From: Giardia muris
Lineage: Eukaryota; Fornicata; Diplomonadida; Hexamitidae
Assembly (NCBI GenBank): GCA_006247105.1
Contig: VDLU01000036.1
Coordinates: 1 to 14,371, forward strand
Length of the DNA: 14,371 bases
Direction: 5' to 3'
Shown here: one piece after another, positions 6,839 to 14,371 of the stretch
How positions within the stretch are numbered: the first letter of the stretch is position 1
How the letters are laid out: the number at the start of each line of letters is the position of its first letter
Notes under the pieces: generated by a model
Databases searched by the model: none
The model's input: only the letters and a program-made list of their open reading frames with translations
What the model was told of the DNA's origin: nothing
Made by a program: the position numbers and the translations under genes

Positions 6839-7110
6839 CCCTCACCCCCCCTGGTATGACCCTCGGCGCCTCAAGTCTCACCCCTCGGGGATGCCCCCTT
6901 ACGACCGGGGGCCCTCACCCCCCTGGTCCCACGACCGGAGGGGAGCCCTTCCCACCCCCCTGGTATGACGGGGGATGCCCTCACCCCCCTTCAGGTCTTC
7001 CTCGGGGCGGGGGGCCTCGCTTCCGGCCCCCCCTTCGGGTCTCACGACCCTCGGGGGGTTGTTCCGGCCCTTCCCTCACCCCCTCAGGTCTTCGACCCTC
7101 GGGGGCTCGG
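6839..7110. repeat. Degenerate repeats next to the LSU 3' end, copy A
   Basis: Recurring blocks CCCTCACCCCCCTGG followed by TATGAC or TCCCACGACCGG (near 6839, 6911, 6952, 6979) and TTCAGGTCTTCCTCGGGG / CTCAGGTCTTCGACCCTC (near 6993 and 7083). Spacing is irregular, about 27 to 90 bases. They immediately follow the LSU in the direction of transcription. Confidence 0.65.
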
Positions 7111-7119
7111 GGGAATGCC

Positions 7120-7384
7120 AACCCGAACCAAACCTCAGGCGGTCGCAAGAAGCTCCACGCCGTACAGTAGGTCGGAGAAAAGGGTCGTCAACCCGGGCGA
7201 ATCGAGGGGAAGCCCTCAACCCATGCGAGTAGGTGGGATGGACACTTAGAGGCGTTCAGTGCTAGTCCCCCGAGCGCGACAGACCGGCACTGTCAAGTCA
7301 AACAACCGGGAGATCGGAGGCTCGCGACGGGTGTTCCTCTCGTACTGACCCGACGTACTGGACGCATGGAGATGGTCGGTAGGA

Positions 7385-7428
<44 letters not shown>

Positions 7429-7478
7429 CCTTAGACGGGTGAACAATCCGACGCTTCCGCACCGATGCATGCGGACGG

Positions 7479-7522
<44 letters not shown>

Positions 7523-7524
7523 GG

Positions 7525-7568
<44 letters not shown>

Positions 7569-8012
7569 TCACCTCCACGCTCGGATTACCGGAGCGGTTG
7601 AAGGATCGTTAGGCCACGCTTTCACGGCAAGTACCGGGACAGGGGGTACTAGTCAAGTAAGCTTATGCCCTTATGCTCCACGTGAGGTTTCCGACCTCAC
7701 TGAGCTTACCATAGGACGCCTGCGGTGTGATCTAGCAGGCGCGCCGCCCCAGCCAAACTCCCCATCCGACCGTGTGCCGATGTAAGTCGGTGAGTGGGAT
7801 GGTGAACAACGTCAGGGTATCTCATGGAAGCGGCCTCCCCTGTATGCTGCACCGATGATCCCATCCCCAGGATCGGATTGGAGTCAAGCTCAAAAGGGTC
7901 TTCTTGCCCCGCCGACCAACACCCGCCCGTTCCCGGGTCTGTAGGTTCACGGAGGCATGACTTGGGACAGTGGGATCCTCGTTGATCCATTCATGCACGT
8001 CGGAAATTACCC

Positions 8013-8064
<52 letters not shown>

Positions 8065-9794
8065 AGGGCTTGGATGAACCTCTTCATGGTGACGGTCATG
8101 GCACTGGGCAGAAATCACGTCGTGTACGCATCCATGACGACTGGCACGACGCTATGTTGTTAGTAGACAGTCGGGATCCCTCGGTCCGTGCCGGTTCTGA
8201 TCGATCAGAGCCACTCCTTCTCCCGAGGTTACGGAGCTAGTTTGCCGACTTCCCTGAGTCATGGTCTCTCCCGCCTAGAGGCTGATCACCTTGGAGTCCT
8301 GTTGCGGTTGTGGTACGATCAGGATGGGGGGGACACAACGGGTTTCATGGATGACCGAAGGGACATGTGATCCATCATGGCCATGCACGACCTGAAGTAC
8401 TACTGGCCATGGGGGGACTGGGGTAGGACGGGATGACTCCCACCATGTGCTTCGTTCATGTACCGTTGTGAAAGGATGTCACCAAGACCCCATCATACCA
8501 CCGGGATGTTAACCGGTCAGCCCTATCGTCCTGTGAGGATGACCCCATGGTACGGCGTACACCATCGGACTTAGGATCGTGTCACCCGTATCTGATCGAC
8601 AGGGATACGGAACCCATCTCCACGTCAGGCCTCCAGATGGAGTAATGGCTACTACTACCGAGATCAGCAATCATGACTCGATCCACCACGTGTCACCCCA
8701 TGGCTTCGACTCGATCATGACGACCTCCTACCCGAGACACATCTCGGTCGGGTTCCGATCGTATGCTTCGGCGTGTTCCATTTTCCGGGCCCCTCGATTC
8801 GGCTGGTGGGTTGTTACACACTCCTTAGAGGCTTCCTACTGTTAAGGCCACCTTCCAGCTGTCACGATCGACGGACACCGTTTGATCGAGCATACACTTC
8901 CACACCTTCCCCCGACTGTCGGTTCATCCCGTCTTGCCCGTCCTGCTTACCAGGAGAGGCCCACTCGACATCAACACTGTTGAGGGGGCCCACACAAGTT
9001 GGCCCCGCTCCACCCTTGTTCATGGTTCGAGGGGTGGATAAGGAGTGACCTCCCTACTCCCACCGATCGTGGCCTTACCTAGGGCAGCTGTTCATGATGT
9101 CGGCTATCCTGGGAGACATTTCGGAGGTAACCAGCTACCAGGTGGTTCGATGAGTCTTTCGCCCCTACACTCAACTCGACCGAGCGATTTGCACGTCAGC
9201 ACCGGGATGGGCCTCCACCAGGCTTTCGTCTGGCTTCACCCTGGTCAAGTGTAGATCACCACCTTTCGGGTCTAGGACCGATCGCTCTGCCCTTGTAAGG
9301 GGCCCCTTGAAGTCTTGACTTCCCTTTGCCACATGACTCGCGATCGGTCCTAACTCCTCGGTCCGTGTTTCGAGACGGGCCCGACCAATCGATCATCGAC
9401 AGGTCGGGAGTCGCCTCCCGGGTTCAGGGTCTTTTGACGTGCCTGGGTCGGCATCCTTCTCACCTTTCGTTCGCACTACTTGGTCCTCTATCGGTCTCGG
9501 GGCGGTATTTAGCCTTAGAAGGGTACCACCTCCTCTTCCCTCTACACTCTCAAGCAGAGGTACTCGTCGTTGGGGTTGTGTCCATCCCTACGGGACTGGC
9601 ACCCTCCTTGGTGTGGGTTTCAACCCATCTTCGGGTTTAGGACATCCCCCAGTCCTCACAACGCTCATCGCTTCGAGGTCGGACTACTCCTGGATCGCTC
9701 GCCGCTAATCAAGGAATCCCGGTTGGTGTCTTCTCCTGGGCGTACTGATATGCTTAAGTTCCACCCGTCATCTTCATCGGAGTGGGGGGGGATC
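7120..9794 (-). rRNA. Large subunit (28S-like) rRNA, copy B, complete
   Basis: Full gene of about 2.67 kb, shorter than bacterial 23S. In transcript order it has AACTTAAGCATATC near the 5' end, CTCGAAACACGGACCGAGGAGT, GGCGGGAGTAACTATGACTC (about 8020-8059), the peptidyl-transferase region (7481-7556), the sarcin-ricin loop AGTACGAGAGGAAC (7333-7346) and CTGAACGCCTCTAAG. The 3' end near 7120 is estimated from the resemblance of GCGACCGCCTGAGGTTTGG to the terminal ACGATCTGCTGAGATTAAG of yeast 25S and from the start of spacer-type composition. It may be off by about 15 bases. Unlike copy A, its conserved blocks are intact. Confidence 0.95.
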
Positions 9795-9841
9795 CTCATC
9801 TCATTCCCCATCGTTCAACCCCTCGAACAACCCAGTTCGTA
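9795..9841 (-). other. ITS2, copy B
   Basis: The same short spacer as in copy A, with borders set by the proposed 5.8S-LSU pairing (GATC at 9842-9845 and 9791-9794). Confidence 0.65.
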
Positions 9842-9965
9842 GATCACCCCACCACCCCGATGATCCATTCGAAGATCGATGTCACGTGCTTGGACCACAT
9901 CGAGTATCGTCGTCAGCCACGTCCTTCATCGTCCCCCGAGCCAAGGCATCCACCGGGTCGCGTCA
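9842..9965 (-). rRNA. 5.8S rRNA, copy B
   Basis: Carries the same GGTGGATGCCTTGGCTC, GATGAAGGACG and CTTCGAATGG signatures as copy A. It is one base longer, with an extra G in the 3' segment that pairs with the LSU C-run. Ends are estimates. Confidence 0.88.
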
Positions 9966-10001
9966 TCTCATTGCCTTCATCCTCGTACCTTCCCTCTCGA
10001 T
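9966..10001 (-). other. ITS1, copy B
   Basis: Spacer of about 36 bp, identical to copy A, between the SSU GGATCC end and the 5.8S start. Confidence 0.7.
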
Positions 10002-11429
10002 GGATCCATCCGCAGGTTCACCTACGGATACCTTGTTACGACTTCTCCTTCCTCCAAGCCTCGCGGTTCGTCCCTGTTCGGTTCATCCCTCCCAGGAGCT
10101 CGCCAGAAGACCCAGTCGGTAGGAGCGACGGGCGGTGTGTACAAGGGGCAGGGACGTATCCGGCGTAGATTGATGACCTACGCCTACTAGACATTCCAGG
10201 TTCACGAGGACGTTCCAGTCCACGATCCCAACCACGTGGGGGTTTGATCTCATCAAGCTTCACAACTCGACGTGGTTTCATCCCCACAGTGTAGTACGCG
10301 TGCAGCCCAGGGCGTCTAAGGGCATCACAGACCTGTTATCGCCCCACCTTCCTCCAATTCACCATTGGCGGTCCCATCCAGGTTAGGGTCTCGCTCGTTG
10401 TCGCAGTCAAGCAGACGGCTCAAGCCACGGGCTGTGAACGGCCATGCACCACCACTCGTACGATCACGAAGGTCCTCTCAACCGTCGATCCTCCGTACGT
10501 CTGGGCCTGGTAAGGTGTTCGCGTTGAGTCAAATTGAGCCGCAGACTCCACGTCTGGTGGTACCCCTCCGTCAATGCCTTCAAGTTCCAGCCTTGCGGCC
10601 ATACTCCCCCCAGAGCCCGTACCCTGATCGGTTTCCCTTCGATCCTGACGACCTGGCCAGTCTCTCGGTGGCATCGTTTACGCCCGGGAATACGGTGGTG
10701 TCTAATCGCCTTCTCGCCCCCGGGCTTCGTCCTGGTTCGACTGATATGGTCTTGGCAAGTGCCTACGCCTTTGTCTGTCTTGGTCGGATCATCCTATTTC
10801 ACCCGTCCCCCACCAATACACATGCCCTTACCCATTCACCTTCATGTCCGTCCCGGGCTTTCTCGTACTCACTCCCGCCTTAAGCGCTCCTCTTTCCTCC
10901 CGGCTGGACGTCTCGACTCCGGACGTTTTAACTGCAACAGCGCCGTACGACGCCTGCCGAGCTGGAATTACCGCGGCTGCTGGCACCAGACCTTTCCCTC
11001 GACTTGTGCTGGGGTCATCTACCCCCCAGTCTTCCCATTTCATGGGATCCCCCGTTGCTGCCTCACGCCTTCACGCATTGGGCAAGTTCCGCGCCTGCTG
11101 CCGTCCTTGGATGTACGGGCCGTCTCTCAGGCCCGTTCTCCGGAGTCAAACCCTGATCCTCCGCCAGGCATCATCCCCTCCGTAGACCACTACTCTACCG
11201 ACTAGGTAATACCTCGGAACCTCATCCGGGCATTCGCTCCATCGCGTGCTTTCCTTCCCCGCTCTTGAGCACTCGTCTTGGCGCTGGGTTGCCAGCGGTA
11301 TCCGTCTAGCCTTCACCCCCGGTCAGACTCGTACCGTTGTACCGAGCCGTCCGCCACTTCATACCTCGTGTCCGCTTGCATGGCTTTTGTCCTTGGGGTA
11401 GCGTAGTACTCCGGCAGGATCAACCGGAT
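10002..11429 (-). rRNA. Small subunit (18S-like) rRNA, copy B
   Basis: Same landmarks as copy A: CATCCGGTTGATCCTGCC at the 5' end, GGTGCCAGCAGCCGCGG, GAAGGCATTGACGG, TTGTACACACCGCCCGTC, GTAACAAGG and a GGATGGATCC end. It is identical to copy A except for two single-base homopolymer changes near the 5' end: GGCAACCCAGCGCC here, and CTACCCCAAGG with four C. Both agree with Giardia SSU as I recall it, so this copy is the better reference. Confidence 0.96.
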
Positions 11430-11548
11430 GGTCTGTCGATCGGTCGATCCGTCCGTTGTGGGCCGGCCCTTCCGTCCTCTCGTCGTACGATCCACACTCG
11501 TCGTCGGGTGGGTCTTCTCGTCCCGGTCCGGCCTCGTCGTGCCTTCCC
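11430..11548 (-). other. Presumed 5' external transcribed spacer, copy B
   Basis: Identical to the copy A interval, from the SSU start to the TATAGGG motif of box P1. The outer limit is inferred. Confidence 0.45.
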
Positions 11549-11659
11549 TATAGTAGCCGAAAATCGGCCTCCATCTTTGGGCACTTATTGAAGGTCTCTA
11601 GGTGGGGGTTGTGGTCCTTCTTCCCCAGCTCACTCCCCTCCCTGCGACGGCACTTCGTT
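11528..11659 (-). promoter_or_regulatory. Candidate Pol I promoter box P1, copy B
   Basis: Matches copy A P1 without a change over the core (CAATAAGTG, GCCGATTTTCGGC hairpin, CTACTATAGGGAAGG). Promoter function is inferred from position and from the family of three boxes. Confidence 0.5.
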
Positions 11660-11730
11660 CAGGACCGGGCGAGGGGGGGAGGGAGGAAGACCGAGGGGGG
11701 AGGGGGCCGTTCGGAGGGGGCCTCCTCCCC

Positions 11731-11935
11731 GTCCGATTTGGGGGCCTCTCGCCCTCCCCCGTTCGATTTGAGGGGGGCGGGCCTGGAGCCTCCTCCCCGT
11801 CCGATTTGGGGGCCTCTCGCCCCTCCCCCGTTCGATTTGAGGGGGGGCGGGCCCTGGAGCCCTCCTCCCCGTCCGATTTGGGGGCCTCTCGCCCCTCCCC
11901 CCGTCGATTTGAGGGGGGCGGGCCCTCGGCCGGCC
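11731..11935. repeat. Three ~72-bp GC-rich tandem repeats, copy B
   Basis: Units start at 11731, 11799 and 11871, each with the two halves seen in copy A. The array is about one unit shorter. The sequence before it (11660-11730) also differs: the diverged first unit of copy A is replaced by a short CCGTTCGGAGGGGGCC remnant. This is either a real length variant or a collapsed assembly. Confidence 0.9.
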
Positions 11936-11957
11936 TCGCCCCTTCGGGCCCCGGGCC

Positions 11958-12075
11958 CCGGCCTCCTGGCCCCTACAGTAGCGGAAAGTCGGCCTCCACC
12001 TTTCGTCCACTTATTGAGGGTCCCCAGGTGACCCCTCCGATCCTTCTCCTCCCCGCCCCGCGGCAGCACTTCGTC
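11958..12075 (-). promoter_or_regulatory. Promoter-like box P2, copy B
   Basis: Same sequence as in copy A, including the broken hairpin and TGTAGGGG. The changes are therefore fixed in the array rather than errors. Confidence 0.5.
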
Positions 12076-12090
12076 CCCGTCCCCCGGGGC

Positions 12091-12157
12091 CCGGCCTTCC
12101 TCCTTCCCCTATAGTAGCCGAAAGTCGGCCTCCATCTTTCGTGCACTTTCTGCTCGA
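12091..12157 (-). promoter_or_regulatory. Promoter-like box P3, copy B
   Basis: Same as copy A P3, with intact GCCGACTTTCGGC hairpin and CTACTATAGGGGAAGG. Confidence 0.45.
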
Positions 12158-12202
12158 TTTTAGGTGTAAGTTGGTGTCCGAAGTCGAGTTTCAAAAAATG
12201 GC

Positions 12203-12467
12203 CCACCAGGCCTCGACCCGTCCCCGGCCCAGGAGCGTCCCGGGAGCCCCCGACCCCCCAAAGATCGCTCATAGGCCCCCACAAGGCCCTTAGGTGGCCC
12301 CTCCATCCCTCTCGACCCGTCCCCAAGGATGACCCCATGCAAGTCTCCTGCCATCCCCACGACCCCCACGGCCCTCCCACTGCGTGCACAGTCACGTAAC
12401 ACCGTCGAAGGGTGCAGGGGGGACGGGAGTCCCATGGGACGAGATGATGGATCGAACCCTCTATTGT
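12203..12467. other. C-rich IGS arm, copy B
   Basis: Counterpart of 4846-5110, with the GTCCCATGGGAC palindrome at 12429-12440. It has one extra C in GACCCCCCAAAG and one fewer A in CGTCGAAGGG, which breaks the frames open in copy A. Confidence 0.6.
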
Positions 12468-12477
12468 CCGGGATTCC

Positions 12478-12509
12478 CCTGGATTTTCATTAGTAAATAT
12501 TAATCCAGG
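12478..12509. repeat. AT-rich island in an inverted repeat, copy B
   Basis: Identical to copy A: CCTGGATT (12478-12485) and AATCCAGG (12502-12509) around an A/T-rich centre, at the same skew switch. Confidence 0.85.
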
Positions 12510-12516
12510 AGGATCT

Positions 12517-12656
12517 GGAGACCTGGGGGTTGGGGGGACGAGTCAGACGGATGTGGGAGAGGGCTCCCCGACGTGGTAGAGGATGGGGGGGAGTGTGTGC
12601 AGGCGTGGGGAGGGCTGAGGGAGGAAGGGGGGAGGCCTGAGAGGGGGGCCACGAGG
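12517..12656 (+). other. G-rich arm with G-quadruplex potential, copy B
   Basis: Counterpart of 5160-5300. The quadruplex pattern lies at about 12607-12632, with a final run of six G instead of five. Confidence 0.65.
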
Positions 12657-12674
12657 TGATTCAAGAGGAGTCAG

Positions 12675-12727
12675 GGGGGCATGGGGGGCATGAGGAGGCA
12701 TGAGGATCCATGAGGATCCATGAGAGG
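12675..12727. repeat. Short direct repeats (GGCATGAGG / GGATCCATGA), copy B
   Basis: Counterpart of 5321-5370, with GAGGAGGCATG where copy A has GAGGGGCATG. Confidence 0.75.
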
Positions 12728-12764
12728 GGCCAGGGGGATCCACGAGAGGAGTGGGGGGGCTGGG

Positions 12765-12917
12765 GACGCGATGAGAGCGATGAGAGATGACGGGGGACGA
12801 TAAGAGATGATAAGAGACGATAAGGGACACGAGACACGATAAGGGACGATAATAAGTGATGAGAGGTGATGAGAGACGCGGGAGATGCGAGAGATGCGAG
12901 GGACACGGAGACGCGGG
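12765..12917 (+). repeat. Purine-rich degenerate microsatellite, copy B
   Basis: Same GATGAGAG / GATAAGAGAC tract as copy A, with the same length and sequence. An unusually stable microsatellite for its type suggests recent array homogenisation. Confidence 0.85.
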
Positions 12918-12970
12918 CCGCCCGGGGACGCAGACACGCCCAGTCAGTGGCCGGTGCCCACAGTGGCCTC

Positions 12971-13023
12971 GCCCTTCGGGCCGCCCCTTCGGTCCCCCTC
13001 TGAGGGGGCCCGTCGCTTCGGCG
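12971..13023 (+). other. Cluster of C(UUCG)G hairpins, copy B
   Basis: Identical to 5614-5666: GCCCTTCGGGC, a CCCCC/GGGGG stem and CGCTTCGGCG on the plus strand. Confidence 0.6.
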
Positions 13024-13096
13024 CCCCTCCGGTCCTAAACTTGAATGAAGGAGAAAGCGGGAAGGGTTCCCTCCCGTCTGGAATGATGAGCGTCGT

Positions 13097-14047
13097 CCCG
13101 GGCCCCATGGACCCACTACCTCTACTCGTGCCCTCGGGGGCCCGTTCGATCGTCCGTCCGATGACCCGTGGGGGCCTGAAAGTCCCATGCCGTGTCCGAT
13201 CTTCACCCTCTGAAGGATCCGTGAGGGACCCGATCGATGAAGGGGGCCCGCCCCGTGGGGGAGTCCCCGTCCATGGATATGAGGCCCGGGCCCCATATGA
13301 TGACCCGGATCCCCCTGATGACCCGGTCCATGTGGCCCGTATGAGGGGACGTGAAGGCCCCCTGGATCCTGTCCCGTGAGGACCGGACGGACCCCCGACC
13401 GAAGGAACCCCCATCCGTATGATGGACCACACCCCCACCCATGAAGGTCCATGGACCTGTGGGGCGTGGATCTGGGTCCCCGCTCGAGACCCCCAGAGAT
13501 TCAAGGGGGAGTCGGACCCCACGGGAATCCCCTGTTCGGCCCGGGCCCAGGAGACCCTCTGAAGGCCCCATGTGACCCCGTTCATGGAGGACTCGAGGGG
13601 GACCCCACGGGCTATGGAAGGGGGGAAGATAGTCCCCCATCCCATTCGATGACCCACCCCCGAGGGGACCGTGACCCCCCGGAAGGCCCATCCATATGAC
13701 CACATGGTCCGATGACCCGGCCCCCTCGAAGGAGGGCGGGGGGGTCGGACCCCAGTCCCCGATGGAGCCATGAGTCCCCCCCGTGTGAGGGCCCACCCCG
13801 TGAGGGACCGGGCCCCCCGTCCCCGTTCATCTTGAAGGACTTCAAGGGCCCCATGGACCCAGGGGACCCCCGGGGACACCTCGAATGACCCCTGGAGGGA
13901 AGGCCCCCGTGAGGACCCATGTGGACTCCCGGGCCAGGGCATGGACCCCCGATCCGTTCCGTGCCCAGGGGGACGGCCGTGGGCCCACGGGGGACCCCTG
14001 TACGACCCCCCGTTCGAGGGACCCGCGGACCCGCCCTCGCCCCTCCG
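13097..14047. other. IGS segment of alternating G and C blocks rich in palindromes, copy B
   Basis: Counterpart of 5740-6690, with the 22-bp near-palindrome at 13277-13298 and AGGTCCATGGACCT at 13445-13458. It lacks four bases (ATAG) after GTCCCATG near 13189. It has several 1-base run differences and one small change at GGACCACACCCCC (copy A GGACCACCCCCC). No gene is supported. Confidence 0.7.
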
Positions 14048-14114
14048 GTCTTTTGATCTCGAGTCCGGATCCAAAATCCACTGTAACCGTTCCAAATCTG
14101 GTATCCTTCTGTAG
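14048..14114. promoter_or_regulatory. Lower-GC unique island downstream of the LSU, copy B
   Basis: Identical to 6691-6757. The LSU it would follow lies beyond the right edge of the window. Confidence 0.4.
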
Positions 14115-14193
14115 CCCCCGTACCCGGGCCTTCGACCCACGGGGGTCTGATCTCGCTTCAGGTCGATCCGGGCGGGGGACGCCCCCCCTTGGG

Positions 14194-14371
14194 GCCCACC
14201 CCCCTGGTATGACCCTCGGCGCCTCAAGTCTCACCCCTCGGGGATGCCCCCTTACGACCGGGGCCCCTCACCCCCCTGGTCCCACGACCGGAGGGGAGCC
14301 CTTCCCACCCCCCTGGTATGACGGGGATGCCCTCACCCCCTTCAGGTCTTCCTCGGGCGGGGGGCCTCGCT
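14194..14371. repeat. Degenerate repeats next to the LSU 3' end, copy B, cut by window end
   Basis: Counterpart of 6839-7021, with the CCCCCCTGGTATGAC and TTCAGGTCTTCCTCGGG blocks. It loses a few bases relative to copy A (for example CCCACCCCCCTGG without the CT). About 100 bases of spacer before the next LSU are outside the window. Confidence 0.65.

Larger units (their letters stand above)
1..14371 (-). repeat. Tandem rDNA array, about 1.95 units
   Basis: The window is two head-to-tail copies of one unit. Position 1 matches 7377, the SSU start near 4043 matches 11429, and the last base matches about 7021. The offset moves from 7376 at the start to 7387 near the SSU 5' end and about 7350 at the right edge. 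LSU and SSU indels lengthen copy B; a shorter IGS repeat array shortens it. All rRNA genes point left. The order along transcription is SSU, ITS1, 5.8S, ITS2, LSU, the normal eukaryotic Pol I operon. No 5S gene was seen. Confidence 0.98.

Noticed and set aside
4044..7119. Mobile element, or a 5S or tRNA gene, in the spacer
   Set aside because: There is no reverse transcriptase or transposase frame, no terminal repeats with target duplication, no tRNA cloverleaf with A and B boxes, and no 5S sequence.
7120..9794. Intron in the LSU or SSU
   Set aside because: Conserved blocks follow each other at compact spacing and the gene lengths are already minimal, leaving no room for an insertion.

Overview
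The window is almost two head-to-tail copies of a nuclear ribosomal DNA unit. All rRNA genes lie on the minus strand and the offset between copies is about 7.35 to 7.39 kb. I see no protein-coding gene. The rRNAs are very small for a eukaryote: SSU about 1.43 kb, 5.8S about 123 nt, LSU about 2.67 kb, separated by spacers of only about 36 bp (ITS1) and 46 bp (ITS2). The SSU has diplomonad/Giardia features: a CATCCGGTTGATCC start, a GAAGGCATTGACGG block, a GCGGATGGATCC end, and a 5' domain that reads like Giardia as I remember it. The rRNA genes have only moderate GC and the unit is longer than the ~5.6 kb G. intestinalis unit, so a Giardia muris-like species is the best guess. Genus is fairly secure; species is inference.

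Layout of copy A: partial LSU (1-2409, 3' end off the window), ITS2, 5.8S, ITS1, SSU (2616-4043), then an intergenic spacer (IGS) of about 3.08 kb (4044-7119). Layout of copy B: complete LSU (about 7120-9794), ITS2, 5.8S, ITS1, SSU (10002-11429), then an IGS cut by the window end, about 100 bases short of the next LSU. Transcription runs right to left, so each IGS is upstream of the SSU on its left and downstream of the LSU on its right.

The IGS is the interesting part. From the SSU outward it holds: a short presumed 5' ETS; a promoter-like box (P1); an array of ~72-bp GC-rich repeats; two more diverged copies of the box (P2, P3); a C-rich arm; an AT-rich island inside an 8-bp-arm inverted repeat where strand skew flips; a G-rich arm with quadruplex potential; a purine-rich degenerate microsatellite; a cluster of C(UUCG)G hairpins; about 1 kb of G-block/C-block DNA rich in palindromes; a second lower-GC island; and degenerate repeats next to the LSU 3' end. 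Box, repeat array, box resembles the spacer-promoter/enhancer layout of some animal rDNA.

Within the rRNA genes the copies differ almost only by 1-base changes in short homopolymers. At universally conserved LSU motifs copy A is the one missing a base. This points to consensus error in copy A, and copy B should be used as the reference.
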